DNA from: Flaveria trinervia
Lineage: Eukaryota; Streptophyta; Magnoliopsida; Asterales; Asteraceae
Direction: 5' to 3'
DNA length: 64,000 bases
Assembly (NCBI GenBank): GCA_025506515.1
Contig: CM046451.1
Span: 40,138,595-40,202,594 of the forward strand
Part shown: positions 22,433 to 33,240 of the stretch, in pieces
Layout: each line of letters opens with the position of its first letter
Position numbering within the stretch: position 1 is the first letter of the stretch
Made by a program: the position numbers and the translations under genes
Notes under the pieces: model-generated
The model's database searches: none
Told to the model about the DNA's origin: nothing
What the model saw: the letters and a program-made list of their open reading frames with translations, nothing else

Positions 22433-25023
22433 ATGGCCGTTAACCAAATCCGAAGTAGAGATGGGAACCATGACCAAAGCTCCTATTATTACTCCTGAAA
22501 ACTTTAGGTCTTCGAGCAAATGAATGGAAGGCTTCATCAGATACCAAAATAGAAAAATATGGAACTCCATTGTCAATGGCCCGTATAAACCCAAGGTGGC
22601 AGCGCCTAGTGGAAACTGTGCCATGATAGAATTTTTGAAGATTATTTTGATGAAGACTGGAAGAAGATAGACGTTGACATCAATGCAATGAGCATTCTGA
22701 TGACTGCAATACCCAACTCCATCATGGTTTAAGCATTATAAGTTTGATAAAGAATTATTTGATGCACTTGCTTAGATGTATTCAACCTCCATCGACTCCA
22801 AGAAGGACTGACTGAAGTAGCAGTTGAGAACTTCACTCATATTGCTAGAGAGACCCTCAGCTAGTAGTTTTACATGGATCTTATTTCTTCTCTTCAATCT
22901 ATGAAAATCACTCCTGAACATAGAGATCTCATAAGAAAGTTCATGAGTGGACATTCTACTATGTGTCTACCAAGAGTATAGAAAACTTGAACACTCTTAC
23001 TATGACTGAACTCTATGGCATCCTTGATGGATACTAGTTAGAGATGGAGAGTAAGAAGGGCAACCAAACTAGCAGACATTTGAGCCTTCTTGCTAGCAAC
23101 GCATTAATGGTCGTTGAAGGCTCAGTACCCCCGCAACCTCAGCAGTACCTGACATACACCAGTAGCCATCCTGCTCTTCTGAACCGTACATCACCTTCCC
23201 TAAGACTTCAAGGTCTCAATAGGCTCAGCATAATTCCTTTCAGTATAGCTGTGCCTTTGTCTTAGGAAGTGGACACTCTGGTGACTTTCCATAGTGTTTT
23301 GATGATCTAGAGTGTTACATTGTAGACGATGTAGAGTACGTGGACATCATCCAACAGATGGCTCTTTTACCATATAGAGCGAAGAACTTCTTTAAGGGAA
23401 CTGGAGGGCAATTCCCTCAAAACCTAAGTACCCGCAAGTTTGGGTTTGACAAGACCAAGGCCAAATGTTACAACTGTAACCAACTTGGTCACTTTGCAAG
23501 GGAAGGCAAGGCTCCCAAATCAATCTCGGGAACCCCACATGCCTCCACACATCCCTGTACATCAAAGCCCACTGGAAAGTCGACTGAAACTACTATAATG
23601 GCTCAAGAAGTCGACCAGAGCTTTATGGTTTAGGATGTGACTCCTGCTCAAGCTCACTTGGCCGGAACAGTTGATAACCATGTATATGAACATATCTAAA
23701 CTCATGCCTGTATAGCTAAAGTTAAATTATATTAGGACTACACGAGGGAAATTAAATATGATATTGAGTCTTTAAATGTTTTGAAATACAATTTTAAAAG
23801 GGATTAATCTGACTACCAAAAGAAAATTGAAGAGTTAGAGAAAATTGTTTCCCAATTAAAACATGAACACACCAATTAAATGACTCAAATAGAGGATGTA
23901 ATATCCAAATTGTCTAAGGCTCAAGCCCAGCTTGTCACAGCTGAGGCTCAAGCCAGGAAGTATGTTATTTCTGAGCAGAACTTCCAAGCTATTATTGCAT
24001 CATCCTCCCACTCCAAAATTTTCTAACAGAATAAAGGAGGGTTGGGGAGCAATGAAATTGGTCCACCACATTCTTATAAGTCCATAAGACAACCTAGATG
24101 TGGTACTGAAGAGCAAGAGGTCCCATCTGCTGAACCATCTTCACATGAGTTGAAGAATGATGCAACAATAGTGGCCACCATAGGGAAGGAACAGGTAAAT
24201 CTACCCACCTCTCCTAGTGAAGATCAAACCCTAACCACAAAAGCCAGAAGAAGCAGAGCTAAAGGTGCCAAAAGAACTGCTAAGAAAGTGGCTGAGTCTA
24301 ACTTTACCCAAAACAAATGGGTGTCTTTATCTTAGCTGGATTCTAGGTGATAGGTACTTCTGATTGAAGAAAAGGAGTGTAGTAACTACACTCCTGTCCT
24401 ACCAAAGGATCAGAAGTTGATGGGAAAGGTTAAGAAAAAGAGTATGAAACAACAACCTACAAGCTCCAAATAGACTAACATTACATGCATAATGTGTGTT
24501 CTGAAAAACGACATGGTTAAAGATTGTTACTACAATCCTGGTAGCACATATTATGCAAATAATGTTAGAAAGGAAGGAGTCAAGGAAGGTTTCTCATTTG
24601 GACCTTATCAGATTGTCCATGTGATGAAAAAGGGAAAGCTAGTTTTTGAAGCTAGGTTGTCTTCAGAAGAAAACCCGTCTTCCGAAATGAAAATGGTTTC
24701 GGAAGCAAAAGCTGCTAAAAATCTGAACAACAAAAAATTTCCCTTGAAACCATCCCAAAAGAAGACTGCTTCGAAGAAAAAGTGGTGAAGGCTTCTTCGG
24801 AAACGAAAGAAGCTTCGGCAGATTGCCATGCTGCAAAAGCTTCTACAAGCATATCTTCTATGATCAACCAAAGATGGATTGGAAGATCAAGAAAGATGCA
24901 GCAGCCCAAACCTCTTGTTCAAAGACTTCCATTGAACCCCCATGCTTAACTTTATGTTCAATTATGTCACTATCTTTGGAAGAACCCAACACCAACAAGA
25001 CTTGGGTCTCCAATGAAAACTAA
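22433..25023 (+). pseudogene. gag: gag, C1
   Basis: ATG 22433 opens the reading frame, which shifts within a few codons into EVEMGTMTKAPIITPENF, matching A gag. A capsid-like region runs to about 23300. The first zinc knuckle is damaged: CYNCNQLGHFAREG has Gly for the last Cys (23505-23507). A coiled coil follows (about 23700-24000). The second knuckle CIMCVLKNDMVKDC has Asp for His (24510-24512). A Ser-Glu/Lys-rich stretch with CTTCCGAA-type motifs follows (about 24660-24820). It ends at TAA 25021-25023 after TWVSNEN. Many other stops. Both nucleic-acid-binding knuckles are lost. Confidence 0.88.
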
Positions 25024-25040
25024 TAATCTCATCTTGTGTG

Positions 25041-25553
25041 CAGGGACATCCATATGACAATAACAACAATGTCTGGATTATGGATAGTGGATGCTCCACG
25101 CACATGACAGGGAACAGATCTGTCCTTCAACAGTTTCAACACTTTGATGGAGGTCCTATCCAATTTGGAGGTTAGGATGAAGGAAATAATTCTAGTAGAG
25201 GGAGTATATCCAACCGTAAGTTATAAGTTAACAAAGTTAACTTTGTCAAACAGCTTGAACATAATTTGTTAAGTGTTTCTCAATTTTGTAATCAAAAGCA
25301 TCAAATGATTTTCGCAGAACATGAGTGCATTATCCTCCAACTAGGGATGACAATTCCTCCGGAATTGGTGCTTCTTTGATCTACCAGGAGACGGGATATG
25401 TACAAGCTGGATATGAACATGCTTCACTAATGGGTGAAGTATCATGCTTTCTTTCCAAAGCTAATAGTGAGGAGTCAACACTTTGGCATAAACGTATGTG
25501 TCATGTAAATTTTAAGACAATGAACAAATTGGGTAAAAATAACTTGGTACATG
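25041..25553 (+). pseudogene. pol: pol, 5' part (protease, start of integrase), C1
   Basis: Begins at the CAG|GG after gag. Protease active-site motif WIMDSGCSTHMTG lies near 25074-25112. The segment ends in the integrase zinc-finger region at KTMNKLGKNNLVH, where A1 is inserted. The same protein region is uninterrupted in C2 (about 50260-49990, minus), confirming the break point. A frameshift is present near 25340. Confidence 0.9.
25549..25553. repeat. Left target-site duplication of A1 (ACATG)
   Basis: ACATG before the A1 5' LTR, repeated at 37900-37904 after its 3' LTR. Joining the flanks restores the integrase codons NNLVH-GLPIKEF found intact in C2. Confidence 0.96.
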
Positions 25554-26350
25554 TGTAGAGATTAATGAAGAGGCTGATGCAACCTAAACATCTTTAGTCT
25601 CTCCTGTATGCTGCACAAGTGCATTGAAGTGGAATGCTTCGGAAGTGTCACATGTGCAACATAAATACTCTAAGTGTGAAATCTTCCGAACCCAAGACCA
25701 ACATCTACCGAAGCCAAAGATGAAGTCTTCCGAAGCCTTAGAGACAAAGTCTTCCGAAGCTTCATGTTCATGAAGACAGATTTCTTCCGAAGACTTCTAA
25801 CATATGCTTTATCTGATATACTGTTCCATAAAGCTGGACATCTTTCTGCTGCAACTCTGCAAGTCATCAACTAACATGGTTTGGTGATAAGGTCCATGCT
25901 TTTGGTAACTATACATTGAGGTCTTGAGTCTGTATTCTTTCTACTTTATGTACTTTATCCTTTTTGTTATAGAAAAGGATGTGAGCTATGGCATGTCATA
26001 GTCACAGTCAAAAGGAAATCTACCTTTTGACTCTACAATTGATTTTGTTTGTGTCTAGTCAATTGTATCCAGCTGGCATTCAAAGTATAGCCAGTTGTAG
26101 GATGTAGTATGAGTATCTCATGTTCTTGTAACTTTTATTTATACTTTGTAACACTTGTAATAGAACATAGAGAAAGCAATATATTGCATTCTTGAAAACC
26201 ATATACTTGTGTTCTTTGTGTTCTGTGTCTTTTATTACTTGTGTTCCTAGTATCTTATCTTGGTTAATCCAGTTTACTGCTTCATTAAAGTTTGGTTAAT
26301 CTCCTCGTTGTGTTGTTGTGTTGTAACTTACACCCTTCAACAATCCTGCA
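25554..26350 (+). repeat. 5' LTR of A1
   Basis: 797 bp, starts TGTAGAGATTAATGAAGAGG and ends AATCCTGCA. CTTCCGAAG-type motifs lie at about 25630-25800. At 26108-26115 it has TATGAGTA where the 3' LTR and A4 have TATAAGTA, so its presumed TATA box is mutated. Confidence 0.95.
25752..25774 (+). promoter_or_regulatory. Heat-shock-element-like cluster in A LTR
   Basis: Alternating TTC and GAA half-sites: GAA-2nt-TTC (25756-25763) followed after 3 nt by TTC-2nt-GAA (25767-25774). Conserved at 37272-37290 and in A4 near 62270-62287. The pattern resembles plant heat-shock elements (inverted nGAAn units), but the spacing between the two pairs is not canonical. Confidence 0.35.
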
Positions 26351-26352
26351 TT

Positions 26353-26364
26353 TGGTATGAGAGC
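26353..26364 (+). other. Primer-binding site of A1
   Basis: TGGTATGAGAGC, one base from the initiator Met tRNA complement, two bases after the LTR as in the other copies. Confidence 0.88.
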
Positions 26365-26433
26365 TTTCAGGCTCTTGATATAAGATCTCACCATCTTAAG
26401 ATCCCTCACACACACAAATACCAAACTTTTCAA

Positions 26434-29124
26434 ATGGCAACCATTTCCAAAACCGATATGGAAACTGGAACCATGAACAAGTCCCCACTGATCACTCTTG
26501 ATGAGTTTGACACCTTGTGTTTAAGAATGGAAGGTTTCATTAGGTCTCTCGATTCAAGAATGTGGGAGTCTATTGAGAATGGACCTTTCATACCCAACAC
26601 ACCCTCTACTACTGGTGCTGGTATGATCCCCAAGGATGTGGCTAACTACTCTGATGAAGATAGGAAGAGAGTAGAGATAGACAGGAAAGCCATGTCAGCT
26701 CTTTAAACTGCCCATCCAAACTCTGTATACAGAGGTTTCAAGAAGTGCAAAACAGCTAAACAGCTGTGGGATGCACTGAAACTGATGTGTGAGGGTTCTT
26801 CTGAAGCCAAGGAGAACAAGAAGGATCTCCTGAAGCAGCAGTTTGAAAACTTCACCTTCCAAATAGGTGAGACCATGACTGGGCAATACTTCAGGTATGT
26901 TGAGATTGTGGATACCCTAGTGGATGGAGGAGTTGCTATTGAGAATAGAGACATTGTAAGGAAGTTCATGTCCTCACTTCATAGGCAATGGACACACTAA
27001 TGTGTGGTGATCAAGAGAACTGAAAATCTTAAAACTCTCACTTTGATAGAGCAATATGGGATTCTCAGTGGCTACCAGATGGAAAAGAACATGCAGGGTT
27101 CATCTGGCAACTCCAACAATCAAATGGGTTCAGCCCTACATGTGGTTGAAAGGGATAGCATACAACTCAAACATCATCTTATATGCTACCTTGACAACTC
27201 ACCCAGGGGTCCTTTCATCACCTTCCTAGAGACACCAAGGGAGAAGTACACTCAAGGAAGCCCATTCCAAGAGACAAGCTCTTCTCAAGCATTTATGTCT
27301 TCTGATGAAAGCAGTGGCAACTCTCTTTTCACTCTTGAAGACTTGGACTGTATCCATCCAGATGATCTGGAGTACATGGAAATAGTCCAGCAGATGGCTC
27401 TTCTCACTCACATAGCCAAGAAGTTCTACAAGAGGACTGGAAGGAAGTTTCCAAGCAATGCAACCGGTGGAAAGTTTGGGCTGGACAAAGGCAAAGTCAA
27501 GTGTTACAACTGTAACTTGATGGGCCACTTTGCCAGGGAGTGTAAGGCACCTAGAACCAATGGTGGCCAAACACAATCCATACCAAACTACACTGACAAA
27601 GCTCTTCATAATGAGAAGTCAAAGCAGCAAGCTGCTGTTGCTGTTGAAGAAGGAGGCTTTGACCGAGCTTTAGGAGGAAGATTCTTCTCCAAACCAAGCA
27701 TTGATGGCAGATCATGATGAAGCCAAGGTATTTGAACATCTCTGTACTCCTGAATGCATTGCTAAAGTTAATAGGTACAGGTCCTATAACTTGGAATTGA
27801 GATCTTATATTGAGTCCTTAAATATCTTAAAATCTGATTTTAGAAAATCTGAAAATGATTATAAGCTGAAAATAGAGGACTTAGAGAAAACCATTTTAGT
27901 TCTAAAACATGAACACACAGATTTTAGAACTCAATTCAAGATCTCATAACCAAGCTAACTAAGTGCTAGGCTGAGCTTGTGATAAGCAAAGCCAGGGCAG
28001 AAAAGAATGTTCTTGAAGAAGAGACCTTTAAGAACATGATATCCTCATCCCTTCACAACAAAGTGTGCTATCAAAACAGACAGGGACTAGGATCAAATGA
28101 GATAGCTCATCCACACACAAACATTTCTGTAAGAGTGAAGAGGAGGATTCTCTCATAGATCCTATGAGTGAGGAGATGAAGAAAAGATAGTGAAGAATCC
28201 CTCTACTAAGAGTGAAGAGGAGGATTCCAAGAAGGCCACTATCCTTCTGAGGAGAAGTGAAGACTGTGATGACCAAGTCCATGAGAAAGAACTTGATCAG
28301 AAAGAGCAAAAGAAAGGCAGGAAGGCTCAGGAGATCAGGCTGCTTTTGACTCTAAGCAGAACAAGTTTTGATTTCTACAGGTTTAAAGTGGTAGGAACTG
28401 AAGACATCAACCAAAACTCTTCTGCTAAGAGTTCTGGTTCTTGTTCAACTCATCTCAGTGGCAAGAAGAAGACTGATTTGCTGTGTACCACTGTTGCCCA
28501 ACCTGGACCATCAAACACCAAGCACAGTCCTCAGCCCAAGAGGACTGTCTCAGCATCTGTAAAGATGAAGGTGGAGAGGGATGTGACCAAAAACAGTCTT
28601 ATTCTCATGAAAAGGCTCTTGTGAAGAAGAAGATGAATTGTGTTATGTGTGACAGCACTGCTCACATTGCAAAGGATTGTCCTTCAATCCTAAGATACTG
28701 TCCACATGGCCAAAACAAAGGCTTCAAAGAGTTCCAAGAAGATTCAGGCTTCAGAAGGAAAACCAGTTTCCTTCGAAAGTCTCAAATCTAAAAAGAAGGG
28801 AAATGGAAAATTACCTTCGGAAGAAATATTGGTCTTGGAAGAAAGGAATTCTTCCGAAGCACTGAAATCTGCTGCAGTGTCTGCAGAATCTTCCGAAGTA
28901 TCAGTCATCAAAACTTCCGAAGTTCCACAAGCTTCCGAAGTTTTGAAGGTCAAGTCCAAGACTCCAAAGGTGGTGTGGATGTCTAAGAAAGACCAGTAAC
29001 TAAGATTTCTCCATCTACAACAGCTCAAGATCCTCTTAGTACAACCATAGGATCTATCACTGTTGAATTACCTTCTGTAAATAAGCCCAAGACAAGCAAG
29101 AATTGGGTTTCCAGATGTAACTAA
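26434..29124 (+). pseudogene. gag: gag, A1
   Basis: ATG 26434 (MATISKTDMETGTMNKSPL) is the first ATG after the primer site that A4 shares. A capsid-like helical region runs to about 27100. The first CCHC knuckle CYNCNLMGHFAREC is at 27502-27543, a coiled coil at about 27700-27950, the second knuckle CVMCDSTAHIAKDC at 28639-28680. Five CTTCCGAAG or CTTCGGAAG motifs follow at 28815-28940, read as Ser-Glu repeats. It ends at TAA 29122-29124 after NWVSRCN. In-frame stops lie at 26704-26706 and 26998-27000; frameshifts near 27695 and 27935. Confidence 0.92.
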
Positions 29125-29142
29125 TCATTCTCATTTGTACAG
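29125..29142 (+). other. gag-pol junction with 3'-splice-site-like tract, A1
   Basis: The gag stop TAA is followed by 18 nt of mostly T and C ending in ACAG|GG. Equivalent tracts after the gag stop occur in all six readable copies, 16-20 nt long. See findings. Confidence 0.4.
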
Positions 29143-32100
29143 GGACAACTGAAGACAAACAGAAATCTTTGGATCGTAGACAGTGGCTGCTCCAGGCACA
29201 TGACTGGTAATAGGTCACTACTCCAGAACTTTGAAATGATTGATGGAGGACCGGTTGCTTTTGGAGGAGATGAAGGTGGTTGCATTTCAGGAAGGGGCAA
29301 GGTCACAAATGGTAAGCTCAGCATTGAAAAGGTAAACTTTGTTAAAGAGCTTGTATACAATCTTCCGAGTGATCTCAATTTTGTGATCAGAGTCATAACA
29401 TGCTCTTTACTAAGCATGAGTGCATTGTTCTTAAGCCTGGTGTGGTCATTCCTCATGAGCATATCCTGCTTAGAGCCCCCAGGAAAGGAAACATGTACAA
29501 AATGGACTTGCAAGAAACCTCTCCTTTCGAGAAGTTTCATGCTTTCTATCTAAAGCCAATAGTGATGAACCTTCCTATGGCATAAAAGAATATGCCATGT
29601 AAACTTTAAGAACATGAATAATTGATTAAGCATGATCGGGTAACTGGAATGCCAAAGAAAGAGTTTACAAGTGATGATCACTGTGTTGCATGCTTGAAAG
29701 GGAAGCAACATAAGGTATCTCATAAGCCTAAGGAAATGAACTCCATCACTACACCCCTACACCTGTTACATATGGATCTCTTTGGCCCCACCAGTGTAAT
29801 GAGTTTAGGAAGGACCTCGTACTGTCTAGTGATCACAGATGATTTTACAAGATTCACTTGGTTTTTCCATAGAACTAAGGATGAGACTCTTGAGATTCTG
29901 AAAAATTTCATCTTAAAGATTGAGAATCAGTCTATCACAAGGTCAAAATCATAAGATGTGATCAAGGAACAGAATTCGAGAATCAAACCCTTGATACATT
30001 TTGTTATGATAAGGGTATTGCAAGACAATTTAGTGCTCCCAGGACTCCTCAGCAAAATGGTGTTGCTGAGAGGAGAAACAGACACTGATTGAAGTTGCAA
30101 GAACCATGTTGTCTGACTCTAAACTGCCCACACCTTCTGGACGAGGCAGTCAACACTACCTGCTATGTGCAAAATAGAGTTTAGTAGCTAAGGCTCATGG
30201 GAAAACTCCTTATGAACTTTGGCACAAGAGAAAACCTTTCATTGGTTTTCTCAGGTCATTTGGATGTCCTTGCACTATCTTGAATACCAAAGATCAAATT
30301 GCCAAGTTTGTTGAGAAATCAGATGATGGACACTTTATTGGATACTCTTCCCAAGCTAAGGCTTATAGAGTGTACAATCTTAGAACTAGAATAGTTGAGG
30401 AGTCAGCCAATGTGACCTTCAATGAAGACACACCATGTGTTGCTGGTTCTGGTCCAAATTGGCTATTTGATCTCGATTTAGTTACCAACTGTTTTAATAA
30501 ATCTTGTGAGAATGTTTCAGGATCTGCAGAAAATTTAAATACATGTGATCCTGACCCAAGATTTGAGCTAGGAAGACCTTCAAGTCATACATCTTCAGCT
30601 CCAGTTGGAACTACTTCTGTAAATGAGGTTTCTATTAGCACAAAATGACAAATTCAGCTGATACATCTGGTATGGCAATAAATTCCAGCTCAGAGGCTCT
30701 ACAAACTGATAAGAACACCTCAACTATGGAAGACAACAATGGTGATGGTGACAGTGACCAACGATTTCTTGATGTCACTACCACACCATAGATGAGAACA
30801 TCAATGATGTCACACACTGCTTGGATCAAGTTTCACTTGAAAATGTGCTGATCTAGTGGGAGAAACATCTATGCCAGATCTAAATTTTTCAAATTTAGAT
30901 CTTTCTCAACAACTTGCTGTGATTCTCAGCTTAGGATCCACAAGTCTCATCCTACCACAAACATCATTGGAAATCTTGTCTCCGGGGTAAAGACAAGAGG
31001 CAAACCCATGAAGCAAATGTTTATCTTCACTCTTGTTTTTTATCCCAAATAGAGCCAAAGAAAGTTGAGGAGGCTCTAAAGGATGGAAGTTGAGTTGAAG
31101 CTATGCAACAAGAGCTGCTTCAATTCAAAAGACAGAAAGTTTGGAACCTTTGTCCTCTTCCTTCTGGGAAGACTACAATAGGAACCAAATGGGTGTTTAG
31201 AAACAAGAAGGATGATAGAGGCATTATCATCAAAAACAAAGCTAGACTGGTTGTTCAAGGATACACACAAGAAGAAGGGATCGACTACACTGATGTCTTT
31301 GCTCCAGTGGCAAGATTAAAGCTGTTAAGATATTCCTGGCATTTACTGCATCCAAGAACTTCAAGGTCTTTCAACTTGATGTGAAATGTGCCTTCTTATA
31401 TGGAGTGATAGATGAAGAGGTTTATGTCGAACAACCACCTAGTTTTGTAGATCCTGATCATCCTGATTATGTCTGCCAGCTTGAAAAAGCTCTCTATGGG
31501 CTGCATCAGGCACCCAGGAAGTGGTATGAGACACTATGTGAGTATCTCCATAAACATGGATACAAGAGAGGTACTAGATGGAACTCTCTTCATCAAAGGC
31601 AAGGAAAAGACATATTGCTAGTTCAAGTATATGTGGATGACATCATCTTTGGTTTAACTACCCAAAGCTCTGCAAAGACTTTGAGAAGTTGATGAAAGAC
31701 AGATTTGAAATGATTGCCATGGGGGAACTCAATTTCTTTCTAGGAATTCAAGTGAAGCAAGTTGAAGATGGCATCTTCATAAGTCAGTCAAAGTATGTTC
31801 AAGACATACTCAAAAGGTTCAATATGACTGACTGTAAGATTGCTAGACACCCATAGCTAAAATCATCCCTTGGTCCTGATCTTGAGGGGGAGTGTGTAGA
31901 TGAACACTTATACAGGGCTATGATTGGGTCTCTTATGTATCTTACTACTACGTGTGATATCATGTTTGCTACATGCATCTGTGCAAGATATCAAGCCAAC
32001 CCTAAGATGTCTCTCTCACTGTCAAAAGGATTCTAAGATACCTAAAAGGTGCGTCAACACTTGGTCTATGGTATCCTAAGAATTCTGACTTCAATCTGTA

Positions 32101-32562
32101 TGCTTATACAGATAGTGATTATGGTGGTTGCAATATGACTGCAAAGTCTACATCTGGGGGATGTCAATTTCTTGGTGGAAGGGTCGTCTCATGGCAATGC
32201 GAGAAACAATCATGTGTCTCTGCATCAACTGCTAAAGCTGAATACATTGCTGCCGCTAGCTGCTGTGCTCAGGTGCTTTGGATTTAGAATTAAATGCTAG
32301 ACTATGGGTTAAATTTCAAGGAGACTCCAATCCACATAGACGCAACAGTGCTATCTCAATTATAGAGAACCCTGTGCATCACTCAAGGACAAAGCACATC
32401 AATATCAGGTATCATCTAATAAGAGATAATTATGAAAAGGGATTATTTAAACTAGTCAAGGTTCACAAGATGAAACAATATGCTGATTTGTTTACAAAGG
32501 CTTTTGATGAACAAAGATTTAAATATCTAATATCAGCTATTGGGATGATCAACCTTGAGTAA
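29140..32562 (+). pseudogene. pol: pol, A1
   Basis: Protease motif WIVDSGCSRHMTG near 29172-29210. Integrase zinc-finger CVACLKGKQH near 29680-29712, core HMDLFGP near 29770, RCDQGTEFEN near 29955, and the GVAERRN box near 30060 keep all three acidic positions. A linker with SSHTSSAPVG follows (about 30585). RT: KWVFRNKKDD near 31186, QLDVKCAFLYG near 31372, YVDDIIFG near 31630. RNase H about 32090-32540 with TDSDYGG, ending GMINLE-stop. Broken by stops (for example 29583) and frameshifts near 29610, 29940, 30085, 30645, 31315, 31670 and 31845. Confidence 0.94.
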
Positions 32563-33240
32563 ATTTTTCTTAAAACTAATTCTTATTATTTCAGAAAATG
32601 TGTGTTCTAAGTTGTCTAGTCTATCATCTTCATAAGCTCATGTTTTTCTCTTGGATTGGAAGAACTTTCCTTCGATTAATTGATGATTTTATACTTCGGA
32701 AGTTATGTATTTTAACTTCGGAAGAAAATCACACCTTCAAAAATATTTAACTGTCTAAGAAATTTACCTTCGGAAGAAATTTCAATTTTATCTCCGAAGC
32801 TTAAATAGTTATCTTAGACACTTACTTATTTTCAAGGACCTTTTCCTTCCGAAGCAATAATTAACTCTCGAAGCTTTGTTGATCTCTATACAAAGCACTC
32901 AAGTCTTAATTTTTCCTTCTGAAGCAAAATCATCAAATAAGTCATTTTAACCTCGGAAGCTTTTTATTAAAACTTCCGAAGATAATTTACCTTCGGAAGT
33001 TTGTTGATTTCCAAGAAAACTACTTTTTGAGCAAAAAGTAAACTACTTTTTCAGAGGTGGGACCAACATCCGGATTTCAAAGTTTATCCTCTTTCATTAA
33101 ACTTTATCTGAAATCCCTCTCTCTCATATAACCCAACGGTTTCCCCCTCTTCTATCATCTGCTCTCCTCCAAACCTAAACCCAAAATTTTCTCTCTGAAA
33201 TTTCTTTATTTCTTCTTTCTTCGTCTTAAGCTACCTCACA
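32563..33240 (+). other. pol-3'ORF spacer with CTTCNGAAG array, A1
   Basis: Non-coding. From 32690 to 33005 about ten CTTCNGAAG-type motifs in both orientations (ACTTCGGAAG, CTTCCGAAG and near variants). This is followed by TTTCATTAAACTTTATCTG, a TATA-like element and a CT-rich leader with no ATG before the 3'ORF start. Same motif as in the first 250 bp of the A LTR. Confidence 0.85.
33127..33132 (+). promoter_or_regulatory. Internal TATA-like element upstream of 3'ORF, A1
   Basis: TATAAC in TCATATAACCC, 109 nt before ATG 33241. A2 and A3 have TATAAA here, so this copy probably lost one base of the box. Confidence 0.4.

Noticed and set aside
32690..33005. Regularly repeated CTTCCGAAG words as a possible CRISPR array
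   Set aside because: Repeats are only 9 bp, irregularly spaced and in both orientations, in a eukaryotic transposon. No cas genes.
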